This document shows, in pieces, positions 1-8,299 of a stretch of 64,000 nucleotides of DNA. The notes beneath the pieces were generated by a model, which had not been told where the DNA came from, made no database searches, and saw only the letters and a program-made list of their open reading frames with translations. The position numbers and the translations under genes are program-made. Within the stretch, counting starts at the first letter, position 1; every line of letters begins with the position of its first letter. The stretch covers positions 186,001 through 250,000 of the forward strand of contig NZ_FPAB01000004.1 of assembly GCF_900116145.1 (NCBI RefSeq), written 5' to 3'. This DNA is from Streptomyces harbinensis (GTDB lineage Bacteria; Actinomycetota; Actinomycetes; Streptomycetales; Streptomycetaceae).

Positions 1-342
1 TACGACGAGACCTGGTTCACCCTGCAACGCGGCATGGCCGACATGCATCTGCGCGACTGGGCGGGCGCCACGGAACGCCTGACGGCCGGTCTCGCCGCCC
101 TTCCCGAGGACTACCGCCGGGACCGGGCCTGGTACCGCTCCTGCCTGGCCACCTCCCTCGCCCGCCGGGGCGAGGCCGTGCCCGCCCTGGACCTGGCGCT
201 GGCCACGGTGCCGGACGCGGACGCGGTGGGCCGTCCGCACTCCTGGAACGAACTCCACACCACGGCCGCCGCCCTGCTGCGCCTCGGCGCCCGGCAAGGG
301 CGCACGCTCGCCGCCGCGCTCCGGGAGTACGGCGGCCCCTGA
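1..342 (+). CDS. C-terminal fragment of a helical-repeat (TPR-like) protein
   Basis: Only the last 113 residues are in the window; the reading frame is open from base 1 and stops with TGA at 340-342. The fragment is almost entirely alpha-helical, with alternating small and large hydrophobic residues as in TPR-type repeats (AGATERLTAGLAAL, then RDRAWYRSCLATSLARRGE). In Streptomyces such tails often close XRE-family or other TPR-containing regulators, but any DNA-binding part would lie upstream of the window, so the role is not established. The next gene follows after 50 bases on the same strand. Confidence 0.6.
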   Translation, partial: YDETWFTLQRGMADMHLRDWAGATERLTAGLAALPEDYRRDRAWYRSCLATSLARRGEAVPALDLALATVPDADAVGRPHSWNELHTTAAALLRLGARQGRTLAAALREYGGP

Positions 343-392
343 CGGCCCGGCCGGCGGCGGGCGTTGTCAGTGGGGGGTGCGAAGCTGCGGGT

Positions 393-605
393 ATGGCTGA
401 GACGGTGAAAGGTCCCGCGAGTTACTTTCCGGCGATCGAGAAGAAGTACGGGCGGCCGATCGGGGACTGGCAGCAGCTGGTCCGGGAGTCGCCGCTGACG
501 AAGCACATGGAGCTGGTGGCCTGGCTCAAGAGCGAGCACGGTATGGGGCACGGCCACGCGAACGCCCTGGTGGCGCACACGCTCGCGGAGGGCCGTGGCC
601 GGTAG
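393..605 (+). CDS. DUF4287 domain small protein
   Basis: A 70-residue protein that fills one DUF4287-type domain: an N-terminal segment with SYFPAIEKKYGRPI, a central GDWQQLV and LTKHMELVAWLK, and a C-terminal GMGHGHANALV. Small basic proteins of this type are common in actinomycetes, sometimes fused to DUF5655; their biochemical role is not known to me. The ATG at 393 is the only start that keeps the conserved N-terminus intact; no strong ribosome binding site is visible before it. It stands alone between the upstream fragment and a membrane protein on the same strand. Confidence 0.75.
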   Translation: MAETVKGPASYFPAIEKKYGRPIGDWQQLVRESPLTKHMELVAWLKSEHGMGHGHANALVAHTLAEGRGR

Positions 606-695
606 CCGGGGGTCGGTGCCGTGCTGGCGGGAATCCGGGGAAGGGTGGCAATCCAGCCCGTTCCGGTGCGGCGGGCGGGTGTCTAGCGTCCTGGC

Positions 696-1151
696 GTGAA
701 CAAGTTTCTGCTCAGTGTCCATGTGCTGGCCGCCATCATCGCGATCGGTCCGGTGACCGTCGCGGCCAGCATGTTCCCGCCGTATGTACGCAAGGCCGTG
801 GCGGAGCCGGGGGATCAGAAGGTGACGGCCGCGCTCGCGCTGCTGCACCGGATCTGCCGGGGGTACGCGGCCGTCGGGATCGTGGTGCCGGTGTTCGGGG
901 TGGCCACCGCCATCGGGCTCGGGGTGCTCACCGACGCCTGGCTGATCGCCTCCATGATCCTCACGGCCGCCGCGGCTGCCGTGCTGCTGGGCCGCATCCT
1001 GCCGGTGCAGGAGGCGCTGCTGGCGCCCGAGGGGGATACGGCCGTCCGGCAGAGCCGGCACCTCGGCATGACGGTGGGTGTCTTCAACTTGCTGTGGGCC
1101 GTGGTGGTGGTGCTGATGATCGTCCGGCCGGGATCGACGACCGGAGTGTGA
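696..1151 (+). CDS. Small polytopic membrane protein (DUF2269-like)
   Basis: A protein of 151 residues with four predicted membrane helices: residues 4-24, about 60-80, about 85-105 and about 127-145. The layout (KFLLSVHVLAAIIAIGPV, then a cytoplasmic loop, then paired helices) resembles the DUF2269 integral membrane family. Its function is unknown. The start is GTG at 696. A TAGCGT -10 hexamer at 684-689 ends six bases before it and no Shine-Dalgarno is present, so the message is probably leaderless. The stop codon directly abuts the stop codon of the convergent kinase gene. Confidence 0.7.
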   Translation: MNKFLLSVHVLAAIIAIGPVTVAASMFPPYVRKAVAEPGDQKVTAALALLHRICRGYAAVGIVVPVFGVATAIGLGVLTDAWLIASMILTAAAAAVLLGRILPVQEALLAPEGDTAVRQSRHLGMTVGVFNLLWAVVVVLMIVRPGSTTGV

Positions 1152-2609
1152 TCACTTCGGCCCGGCAGCGGCGGGCAGCGCCTCGTTCTGCCAGCCGAAC
1201 GCGAGGGCGACCAGGGCGGCGATCAGCCCCTGCGCGGTCCAGATCGCGCCCCACAGCGGCAGGACCTCCCACAGCATCCGCACCGTTCCCAGATAGGCGG
1301 CGCACGGCAGCAGGACGCCCACGGCGGCCGTCACCGTGTACACCGCCCAGGTGACCGTGGGGCCGGCGGTCCGGACGACGCGGGCGAACCCCGCCCGGAC
1401 GAAGCGCAGCAGCACCGTGGCCGTGACGGCACCGGCCGCCAGCCCGGCCGCGACCAGCAAAGTGATCATGGGCCGCTGGGGGTTGAGGTCCAGCGGACGC
1501 AGCGCCGTCTCGACCGGGCCCCAGCCCACGGCGACACCGACCCAGGCCGCCGGGCAGAGCAGTAGCAGGGTCAGCAGGGACGCCCATGCCTGCCAGGCGA
1601 GCGTCCCCTTCCGCCGCCCCGGCGCGCCCGGCTCCGGGACGGTCCGCGTGGTGTGCCCCGCATCCCCGGGCCGCAGGTCCCCGGATGCCGTCTCCCCCTC
1701 GGCCCGGTCGCCCCCGTTCCGGCTCCTCTCGGCCCGGTCGCGCGCGGCCGGACCGGCGGGTTCGTACCGGTCCGGTCCCTGCGGCTGCGGGCCGGTCTGC
1801 CCGTCCGCCGCGTCCAGGGCGTCCAGCGCCGCCAGCGCGTCCTCGACGGTCGGCCGGTCTGCCGGGTCCTTCGCCAGCAGCCCGGTGAGCAGCGGCGCCA
1901 GCCGCCCCGCCCGGCGCGGCGGTGGCACCGGGTCGAACAGGACGGCGGTCAGCGTCTCCGTCGCGCTCTCCCGCCGGAACGGCGAGACGCCCTCCACCGC
2001 CTCGTACAGCGTCACGCCCAGCGAGAACAGATCACCGGGCGGCGCCGAGCGGCCCCGGGCCCGCTCCGGGGCCACGTACTCCACCGACCCCAGCAGCGCC
2101 CCGGTGACGGTCAGCGTGGTGTCCTCCCGGTGCACCGCGATCCCGAAGTCGGTGAGCAGCGCGCGGCCTTCGTCCGTCAGCAGTACATTGGCCGGTTTCA
2201 CGTCGCGGTGGACGACGCCCGCCTTGTGCGCCGCGCCGAGGGCCCGCAGCAGCGACCGGGCGATACCGGCCACCTCGTCCACCGGCAGCGGGCCGCCGGC
2301 CGCGATCCGGCCGGCCAGCGAACCGCCGTCCGCCAACTGCATGACGATCCACGGCACCTCGTCCTCGACGACGACGTCGTAGACGGTGGCGATGTCCGGA
2401 TGGTCCCGCAGCCGGGCGGCGTTGCGCGCCTCGCGGGCGGCGCGGGTGAGGCGTTCGGCCCGGTCTTCCTCGGGCAGCGTGGCGGGCAGCCGCAGTTCCT
2501 TCAGCGCGACGGGCACCCCGAGTCTGCGGTCCCGGGCGCGCCACACGCGCCCGAATCCGCCGGAGCCCAGCTGTTCGTCCAGGTGATAACGTCCCCCGAT
2601 GTTCCCCAC
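1152..2609 (-). CDS. Membrane Ser/Thr protein kinase with four C-terminal TM helices
   Basis: A eukaryotic-like (Hanks-type) kinase that transfers phosphate from ATP to Ser/Thr residues. The kinase domain covers about residues 7-265: a Gly-rich loop (LGSGGFGRVW), ATP-binding Lys in VALKEL, catalytic loop HRDVKPANVLL, magnesium loop TDFGIAV and the VAPERARG segment are all present, so it should be active. After a Pro/Arg-rich linker the C-terminus contains four predicted membrane helices (about 340-480) and no extracellular sensor domain. That is unlike the single-TM kinases at 37.9-41.4 kb. Both GTG 2618 and GTG 2609 are possible starts; 2609 is preferred because a TAGGGT -10 (2622-2617) sits seven bases before it, pointing to a leaderless transcript. 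Confidence 0.88.
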   Translation of the reverse strand: MGNIGGRYHLDEQLGSGGFGRVWRARDRRLGVPVALKELRLPATLPEEDRAERLTRAAREARNAARLRDHPDIATVYDVVVEDEVPWIVMQLADGGSLAGRIAAGGPLPVDEVAGIARSLLRALGAAHKAGVVHRDVKPANVLLTDEGRALLTDFGIAVHREDTTLTVTGALLGSVEYVAPERARGRSAPPGDLFSLGVTLYEAVEGVSPFRRESATETLTAVLFDPVPPPRRAGRLAPLLTGLLAKDPADRPTVEDALAALDALDAADGQTGPQPQGPDRYEPAGPAARDRAERSRNGGDRAEGETASGDLRPGDAGHTTRTVPEPGAPGRRKGTLAWQAWASLLTLLLLCPAAWVGVAVGWGPVETALRPLDLNPQRPMITLLVAAGLAAGAVTATVLLRFVRAGFARVVRTAGPTVTWAVYTVTAAVGVLLPCAAYLGTVRMLWEVLPLWGAIWTAQGLIAALVALAFGWQNEALPAAAGPK

Positions 2610-2684
2610 CCGGCCCACCCTACGCAGCGCCCGGGACCTCCGCCAGGCCCGGGCCGGTGGCGCGGAGCGGAGGGAAGGCGCAGC

Positions 2685-3920
2685 TCAGAGCGCCGTCGGG
2701 TACTCCGGCAACGTCAGGGACGAGTGCGTCGCCCGTCGCGCTTCGGCGTCCGCCGTCGCCAGTTCCCTCGCCATCGCCTCCGGATCGCGGAGCAGCGCGT
2801 TGCGGGCGTCCACCTGGGCCCGCGTCGTCGGTACGACGATCGTGCCGCCGCCGGTGGCCAGTGCCTGGTTGCGCTCCGCGAAGGGGCGCATCCGGCGCTC
2901 GTACGCCGCGAAGGCCGCGGTGTGGTCCGTGTGCGAGGCGAGTTCGCCGGCCAGGACGTAGGCGCCGACGAGCGCGACGCTCGACCCCTGCCCGGAGAGG
3001 AAGGACGTCGCGTGCGCCGCGTCGCCCGCCAGCGCGACCCGCCCGCGGGACCAGGTGGGCAGGTGGATCTGGCTCACGATGTCGAAGAAGAGGTCCTCGG
3101 ATGCCCGCATCGCCGCCACCAGCCGCGGCACCTGCCACACCTGCTCGGGGAACCGCGCGGCGACCAGGTCGCGTTGGGCGCGCGGGTCGCGGAACGCCTC
3201 GAAGGGCGGGGTGTCGCGCACGAAGGTGAGGAAGCCGTGCACGGGCTCGGAGCGCTCGTAGGCGTACACGACCGCGCTGCGTCCCGGCTCGCTCCAGATG
3301 AACGCCTCGTGGGAGAGGCCGAGTTCGTTGGGCAGGGTGAACCCCGCGAAGACATGCCCGAGATACTGGTGGAAGGGCTCCTCGGGTCCGAAGACCAGCC
3401 GGCGGGTGTTCGAGTGCAGTCCGTCCGCGCCGATCACGAGGTCGAACGTGCGGTGCGTGCCGCTGTCCAGGACGACATGCACGGCGTCCCCGTCGTCGTC
3501 CAGCGTGGCGATCGAGTCGCCGAAGAGGAACTCGACGCGGTCCCGCAGCGGCGCGTAGAGGGCGTCGGCCAGGTCGCCGCGCCGGACCTCCAGGTCCTGG
3601 CCGCTCTCGCCGCCGGTCACCTGCTCGGGCCGCACCGCGCCGACCGTGTCCCCGGCGGCGTCGAGGAAGGAGATCCGGTGGGTGTCGATGTGGGCCTCGC
3701 GCAGTCGCGGCAGCAGGCCCATACGGTCCACGACCTCCCGGGCCGTGCCGCGGATGTCGATCGCGTAGCCGCCGCCGCGGACGGCGGCGGCCTTCTCCAG
3801 GACGGTCACCTCGAAGCCGTACCGGTCGAGCCAGTAGGCGAGGGTGGGGCCGGCGATGCTGGCCCCGGAGATCAGTACGCGGCGGGGGGCGGACGGGGAC
3901 GTGGACGTCGGATGCGTCAT
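2685..3920 (-). CDS. FAD-dependent aromatic monooxygenase (class A, UbiH/TetX-like)
   Basis: A 411-residue flavoprotein hydroxylase, cytoplasmic. All three hallmarks of class A monooxygenases are present: an N-terminal dinucleotide fold (ISGASIAGPTLAYWL), the middle DG motif (IGADGLHSNTR) and the GD motif that binds the FAD ribityl chain (GRVALAGDAAH). The substrate is unknown; relatives hydroxylate phenols or inactivate antibiotics such as tetracycline and rifampicin. ATG 3920 is chosen over an upstream start because GGAAAGG precedes it at the right distance and the fold begins soon after. It is divergent from a MarR gene with palindromic operators between them, so it is probably induced when MarR binds a phenolic ligand or drug. 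Confidence 0.88.
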   Translation of the reverse strand: MTHPTSTSPSAPRRVLISGASIAGPTLAYWLDRYGFEVTVLEKAAAVRGGGYAIDIRGTAREVVDRMGLLPRLREAHIDTHRISFLDAAGDTVGAVRPEQVTGGESGQDLEVRRGDLADALYAPLRDRVEFLFGDSIATLDDDGDAVHVVLDSGTHRTFDLVIGADGLHSNTRRLVFGPEEPFHQYLGHVFAGFTLPNELGLSHEAFIWSEPGRSAVVYAYERSEPVHGFLTFVRDTPPFEAFRDPRAQRDLVAARFPEQVWQVPRLVAAMRASEDLFFDIVSQIHLPTWSRGRVALAGDAAHATSFLSGQGSSVALVGAYVLAGELASHTDHTAAFAAYERRMRPFAERNQALATGGGTIVVPTTRAQVDARNALLRDPEAMARELATADAEARRATHSSLTLPEYPTAL

Positions 3921-3965
3921 GGGAAGGGCACCTTTCCGCCGGGCGGACCCGGGCAAAAAAATACG

Positions 3966-4050
3966 TACCTTAGGTATCCTTTATGAGGCCATAGAGCACC
4001 TTTCGGTGCCGCGGCTCCGTCCCCACGATATAGATACCTAACTTAGGTAT
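3966..4050. promoter_or_regulatory. MarR operators between monooxygenase and marR
   Basis: A perfect 17-bp palindrome, ATACCTAA-C-TTAGGTAT, lies at 4034-4050, only 15 bases before the marR start codon. A second copy of the half-site TTAGGTAT lies at 3970-3977 inside an imperfect palindrome (GTACCTTAGGTAT), about 45 bases before the monooxygenase start on the other strand. This divergent arrangement is classic for autoregulated MarR systems. The surrounding stretch is much more A/T-rich than the flanking genes, as expected of a promoter region. Confidence 0.75.
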
Positions 4051-4065
4051 GCAAATGGAGGTGTC

Positions 4066-4581
4066 ATGGCGCCCGAGTCCCCCGGGGAGCCCGCGCCCGC
4101 TCTCTCGCCCGACGACCTGCTCGCCGTGCTGCCCCGGCTCACCCGGCTCCGCTCCGCGCTCAGCAAGGGCCGGCTCGTCGAACGTGCCGCGCAGGCGGCC
4201 AGTCCGTCCCTGGACCGCCCCGCCGTGGGGGTGCTGGTGACCCTGCTCGCCGCCGGAGAGCCCCTGCGCATCGGGGAGATCGCCGACCGCATGCAGGTCG
4301 TCGGGCCGCACATCACCCGCCAGGTCCAGGCCCTGGAGAAGCGCCGCCTGGTGCGGCGCATCGCCGACCCCCTCGACCGCCGCGCGAGCCTCATCGAGCC
4401 CACGGAGACGGGCAACGAGGTCGCCCACCGCTATGTCGCCTCACTGCTCGGCTGGTTCGCCGAGGTTCTCGCCGACTGGCCCCAGCAGGACCGCGACGAC
4501 CTCCTCCGCCTCCTCGCCCGCTTCGCCGACGACGTGACGGCCCGGCTGGCTCTGCCGGAGGGGGAGGGGGAACAGGCGTAG
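4066..4581 (+). CDS. MarR family transcriptional regulator
   Basis: A 171-residue winged-helix regulator. The family motif is clear: a dimerization helix at the N-terminus, the helix-turn-helix RIGEIADRMQVVGPHITRQV (about residues 67-86), and the wing DPLDRRASLIEPTETG (about 102-117). MarR proteins bind inverted repeats as dimers and are released by small aromatic ligands or thiol oxidation; only one Cys is not even present here, so ligand release is more likely. GGAGG (4056-4060) just upstream fixes ATG 4066 as the start. It most likely represses itself and the divergent monooxygenase through the palindromes at 3966-4050. The gene is convergent with the AraC-type gene. Confidence 0.9.
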   Translation: MAPESPGEPAPALSPDDLLAVLPRLTRLRSALSKGRLVERAAQAASPSLDRPAVGVLVTLLAAGEPLRIGEIADRMQVVGPHITRQVQALEKRRLVRRIADPLDRRASLIEPTETGNEVAHRYVASLLGWFAEVLADWPQQDRDDLLRLLARFADDVTARLALPEGEGEQA

Positions 4582-4777
4582 GAGGTGGCGGCGTGCCGCT
4601 CGGGGCGTGGACGGCAGCTGCCGATCGGCCGGTACGCCTTGCCGTGCGTCACACGACGCGTGCGCCCCCGCAGCCGCTCGGGGCAGGGACCGTCACCGCC
4701 GGTCGGCGGGTACGCGGTGCCCGCGCGTCACGGCGCGTGTCCGGCGGCCGGCTGCCGGCTGCCGGCCGCGCAGCCGA

Positions 4778-5755
4778 TCACGCGTCGTACCGGCCTCGGT
4801 CCGGGGAACGGAAGGCACCCCGGTACGCCCGTGGGCTGACTCCGACGACGCGTTTGAAGCTGTCCCGGAAAGCTGCGGGCGAGCCGCAGCCGACGTCGGC
4901 CGCGATCCGTTCCACCGGCCGGTCGGTGCTCTCCAGCAGGTACTGGGCCCGCCGGACGCGGGTGCGCTGGAGCCAGCGCAGCGGGGTGGTGCCGGTCTGT
5001 TCGCGGAACCGCCGGTTGAGGGTGCGCACCGACAGGGCGGCCCGGTCGGCCATGTCGGCCAGGGTCAGTTCGCGGTGGGCGTTCTCCCGCAGCCAGGCCA
5101 GCAGCGGCTCCAGCGAGGCGCCGCCGGGGACCGGGGGCTCGTGGTTGATGAACTGGGCCTGGCCGCCGTCGCGTTCCAGGGGGCTGACCACCATCCGGGC
5201 CACATCGGCGGCGACCGCCGCGCCGAAGTCGGCGCGGATCATGTGCAGGCACAGGTCGAGCCCGGCGGAGACACCGGCCGAGGTGAGGGTGCGGCCGTTG
5301 TCGACGTACAGCACCTCGGGGTCGACGGTGATCGCCGGGTAGCGGCGGGCGAGTTCGGCGGCGCCCAGCCAGTGCGTGGTGGCGCGCTGCCCGTCGAGCA
5401 GTCCGGTGGCCGCCAGCAGGAAGGCGCCGGTGCAGATGGAGGCGACGCGCGCGCCCCGGTCGTACGCGCCGCGCACCGCCTCCCGGACCCCGGGCGGCAG
5501 CGGGTCGGGCGGTTCGTCCACGCCGCAGAGCACCACCGTGTCCGCCTCCGCGAGGGCGTCGAGACCGTACCCGACCCGTACGGTGAACGGCCCGGCGGTG
5601 ACCTCCGCGCCCGGCTCCGTTCCGCACACCCGCACCCGGTACGCGGGGCGGCCGTCCGGGAGCCTGGCCCAGCCGAAGGTGTCCACCGGGTTCGACAGGT
5701 CGGACGGCACGACCCCGTCGAGGGCGACCACCGCCACCGTGCGGGGTTCGGTCAT
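4778..5755 (-). CDS. GlxA family AraC-type regulator (DJ-1/PfpI + HTH)
   Basis: A two-domain regulator of 325 residues. Residues about 5-170 form a DJ-1/PfpI-like (class I amidotransferase-like) sensor domain, with the nucleophile-elbow region ASICTGAFLLA. Residues about 215-315 form the AraC/XylS double helix-turn-helix (LTLADMADRAALSVRTLNRR, then a second HTH ending in FRDSFKRVVGVSPRAYR). GlxA-type members act as activators of catabolic or stress genes; the ligand is unknown. The start is ATG 5755, nine bases upstream of the paaN stop, so the two genes are probably transcribed together. A tandem imperfect repeat lies beyond its stop codon (4620-4760). Confidence 0.88.
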   Translation of the reverse strand: MTEPRTVAVVALDGVVPSDLSNPVDTFGWARLPDGRPAYRVRVCGTEPGAEVTAGPFTVRVGYGLDALAEADTVVLCGVDEPPDPLPPGVREAVRGAYDRGARVASICTGAFLLAATGLLDGQRATTHWLGAAELARRYPAITVDPEVLYVDNGRTLTSAGVSAGLDLCLHMIRADFGAAVAADVARMVVSPLERDGGQAQFINHEPPVPGGASLEPLLAWLRENAHRELTLADMADRAALSVRTLNRRFREQTGTTPLRWLQRTRVRRAQYLLESTDRPVERIAADVGCGSPAAFRDSFKRVVGVSPRAYRGAFRSPDRGRYDA

Positions 5756-5763
5756 ACCCCGGA

Positions 5764-7461
5764 TTATCCAGGCCGGCGCACCTGCACCGTGCGGAACCTG
5801 GGGGTGACGAACGCGGCGTCCACCAGCGCGGCGTTGGCGGCCGGGTTGCCGCCGGAGCCGTGCAGGTCGGCGAACGCGGCGGTCTGGTTGACGAAGACGC
5901 CGCCGGTGAGGTTGAGCGAGAGCTGGGCGCGTTCGTCGAGGCAGACCCCGACGAGGGCGCGTTCGACCTCGGGTGCGGTGGTGTAGCCGGAGACGGTCAT
6001 GGCACCGCGGGTACGCAGGGTGCGGCGCAGCACGTCCAGCGCGTCGCGGGTGGAGGCGGTGGCGATGGCGAAGGCGATCGGGCCGAAGTGTTCGTTCTCG
6101 ACCGGTTCTTTTCGCTTGACGATCAGTGGGGTGCGGATCGTTGCGTCGGGGTATTCGGGGTGGTCGACGGTGCGCGAGGCGAGGGCGACCTCGCCCAGCC
6201 CGGTGGCCCGTTCCAGCCGCTCGGTGACCGCCGGGTTGACGATGGCGCCGAGCAGTCCGGCCGCGCGGGTGTCGTCGCCGAGCAGCCGGTTCACCGCGCC
6301 CGCGAGGTCGGCGACGACCTCGTCGAAGGTGCGGTGCCCGTCGTTCTCGGTGGTGATGCCGCCGGCCGGGATGAGCAGGTTCTGCGGGGTGGTGCACATC
6401 TGGCCGCTGTAGAGGGAGAGCGAGAAGGCGAGGTTGCCGAGCATGCCGCGGTAGTCGTCGGTGGAGTCGATGACGACGGTGTTCACTCCGGCCTTCTCGG
6501 TGAACACCCGGGCCTGGACGGCGTGCTGTTCCAGCCAGTCGCCGAACTCGGTGGAGCCGGTGTAGTCGATCAGCGCCACCTCCGGGCGCAGCGCGAGCGT
6601 CCTGGCACTGCCCTCGCCCTCCGCCTCGGCGGCGAGCGCCACCAGATTGGGGTCGAAGCCGGCCTCGGCGAGCGTCTCGCGGGCGATCCGCACCGTGAGC
6701 GCCAGCGGCAGGACGGCGCGCGGGTGCGGTTTGACCAGTACCGGGTTGCCGGTGGCGAGGGAGGCGAAGAAGCCGGGGAAGCCGTTCCAGGTGGGGAAGG
6801 TGTTGCAGCCGATGAGCAGCGAGACGCCCACCGGGACGGGGGTGTGGTCGCTGGTCATGCGGAGGGTGCCGCGCCGGCCCTGCTCCTTGGCCCATTCGGT
6901 GTGCCCGGGGAGGCGGGTCTGTTCGGCGTAGGCGTGCGCGACCGCCTCAAGACCGCGGTCCTGGGCGTGCGGGCCGCCGGCCTGGAGGGCCATGACGTAC
7001 GCCTGGCCGGTGGTGTGCATGACGGCCTGCGCGAACTCCGGGGTGCGGTCGGCGATCCGGGCCAGGATCTCCAGGCAGGTCAGCGCGCGCCGCTCGGGTC
7101 CGGCGTCGCGCCAGGCCGGGACCCCGGCGAGCATCGCGGGCAGCAGGACGTCGGGGTCGGGGTGCGGGTAGGTGATGCCGAGCGGGAAGCCGTACGGGGA
7201 GACCTCGGCGCCGACCCAGGCGTCGGTGCCCGGCTGGCCCGGCGCCTCGAACCGGCCGCGCTCGCGCAGGGCGGCGAAGGCGGCGGCACCGGTGCTTCCG
7301 TCGCCGTACGCCTTGGGGTGTTCGGGGTGCGGGGACCAGTACGAACGGGTGCGGATAGTCTCAAGTGCCGTGTCCAGGGTGGCGCGATGGCGCTGCCAAG
7401 ATGTCATGGCCGGGACCAACTCCTCGTCGGCGGCAGTCATGGTCGGGTAGCGGTCGGGCAT
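5764..7461 (-). CDS. paaN: PaaN-type aldehyde dehydrogenase
   Basis: A 565-residue member of the aldehyde dehydrogenase superfamily (PaaN branch). The ALDH features are seen in order: a Rossmann part with LIGCNTFPTWNGFPGFFASL and NPVLVKPHP, the Glu-containing VFTEKAGVNTVV segment, and the catalytic Cys in SGQMCTTPQN. It lacks the C-terminal MaoC-type hydratase domain of bifunctional PaaZ, so it can only oxidize an aldehyde, presumably the ring-opened semialdehyde of phenylacetyl-CoA breakdown or a related aldehyde. No other paa genes are in the window. The start is ATG 7461 (ATG 7440 is an alternative). The divergent TetR gene and the palindrome at 7475-7488 suggest repression by that protein. 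Confidence 0.85.
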   Translation of the reverse strand: MPDRYPTMTAADEELVPAMTSWQRHRATLDTALETIRTRSYWSPHPEHPKAYGDGSTGAAAFAALRERGRFEAPGQPGTDAWVGAEVSPYGFPLGITYPHPDPDVLLPAMLAGVPAWRDAGPERRALTCLEILARIADRTPEFAQAVMHTTGQAYVMALQAGGPHAQDRGLEAVAHAYAEQTRLPGHTEWAKEQGRRGTLRMTSDHTPVPVGVSLLIGCNTFPTWNGFPGFFASLATGNPVLVKPHPRAVLPLALTVRIARETLAEAGFDPNLVALAAEAEGEGSARTLALRPEVALIDYTGSTEFGDWLEQHAVQARVFTEKAGVNTVVIDSTDDYRGMLGNLAFSLSLYSGQMCTTPQNLLIPAGGITTENDGHRTFDEVVADLAGAVNRLLGDDTRAAGLLGAIVNPAVTERLERATGLGEVALASRTVDHPEYPDATIRTPLIVKRKEPVENEHFGPIAFAIATASTRDALDVLRRTLRTRGAMTVSGYTTAPEVERALVGVCLDERAQLSLNLTGGVFVNQTAAFADLHGSGGNPAANAALVDAAFVTPRFRTVQVRRPG

Positions 7462-7474
7462 GGACGATACTGCT

Positions 7475-7488
7475 ACCGAACGATCGGT
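7475..7488. promoter_or_regulatory. TetR operator, ACCGA-N4-TCGGT
   Basis: A perfect inverted repeat, ACCGA-ACGA-TCGGT, lies between the divergent starts of paaN (7461) and the TetR gene (7517). A possible tetR -10 (GATACT, 7466-7471) directly adjoins it, so bound protein would cover promoters in both directions. A nearly identical copy lies upstream of the first E1alpha gene (10856-10869). Confidence 0.75.
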
Positions 7489-7516
7489 CGGGCAAGAGCG
7501 CGGAAGGAAGAGCCGA

Positions 7517-8143
7517 GTGACCGCCAGAGGCGACAGGAGCGCTGGAACGGCGCGCGCGCAGCGCGACACCTACACCCCGCAGACCCTGCTGGAGGTCGCG
7601 GTCGAGGTGTTCAACGAGCGCGGCTACGACGGCACCTCGATGGAACACCTCTCCCGCGCCGCCGGTATCTCCAAGTCCTCCATCTACCACCACGTGCGCA
7701 GCAAGGAGGAACTGCTGCGGCGCGCCGTCAGCCACGCGCTGGACGGACTCGCCGCCGTCCTGGACGAGCCGGGCGCCCGGCAGGGCCGCGCCATCGACCG
7801 CCTGGAGTACGTGACCCGCCGCACCACCGCCGTCCTCATGCGGCGGCTGCCGTACGTGACGCTGCTGCTGCGGGTACGCGGCAACACCGACACCGAACGC
7901 TGGGCGCTGGCCCGCCGCCGGGAGTTCGACCAGCGGGTGGCGGCGCTGCTGCGGCAGGCGGCGGCGGAAGGCGATCTGCGGCCGGAGGTGGACGTACGGC
8001 TGGCGGCCCGGCTGCTGTTCGGGATGATCAACTCGGTGGCGGAGTGGTACCGGCCACAGGGCGAGCAGGACGACCCGGTGGACGAGGCGGTGGTGGAGGC
8101 CGTGGTCAGCACGGCGTTCGCCGGGCTGCGGCTGCACCGCTGA
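7517..8143 (+). CDS. TetR family regulator (PaaR-like)
   Basis: A 208-residue one-component regulator. The N-terminal helix-turn-helix is typical of TetR proteins (TLLEVAVEVFNERGYDGTSM, then LSRAAGISKSSIYHHV, about residues 18-65); the C-terminal helical ligand domain includes the conserved FGMINSVAEWYRP. GTG 7517 is preferred to ATG 7460 because GGAAGGAAGAG precedes it and because the earlier start would put the operator inside the coding region. By position and operator it should control paaN and itself; by shared operator it may also control the E1alpha-E1beta-E2 operon at 10.9 kb. TetR proteins near paaN usually respond to phenylacetyl-CoA or related acyl-CoAs (known of the family, not shown here). 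Confidence 0.88.
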   Translation: MTARGDRSAGTARAQRDTYTPQTLLEVAVEVFNERGYDGTSMEHLSRAAGISKSSIYHHVRSKEELLRRAVSHALDGLAAVLDEPGARQGRAIDRLEYVTRRTTAVLMRRLPYVTLLLRVRGNTDTERWALARRREFDQRVAALLRQAAAEGDLRPEVDVRLAARLLFGMINSVAEWYRPQGEQDDPVDEAVVEAVVSTAFAGLRLHR

Positions 8144-8299
8144 GCGCGGGCGGCACCTGTCGCCGAGCGCGGGGGCACCTGCCACCGGCACAGCGACCCG
8201 GCATGTGCCGGTCATCAACTACTGTTGTCCGCCGACCACTTAAATTGACGGGGGCGTTGTCCGAGCCGCACCGCCGTGCTCGCCTACCCCGGGGAGTCC

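Noticed and set aside
1653..3986. Plus-strand open frame of about 780 codons opposite the kinase and monooxygenase
   Set aside because: It covers two unrelated genes and the operator region; no domains.
4620..4760. Two imperfect copies of a GGTACGC...GCGTCAC...CGCGTG motif between the convergent marR and araC genes
   Set aside because: The copies are diverged and partly form small hairpins; probably only a terminator region. Not enough for a mobile or regulatory element claim.
7460..7516. ATG 7460 as start of the TetR protein (19 more residues)
   Set aside because: It would place the operator and promoter inside the coding region; GTG 7517 has a good ribosome site and the family length.
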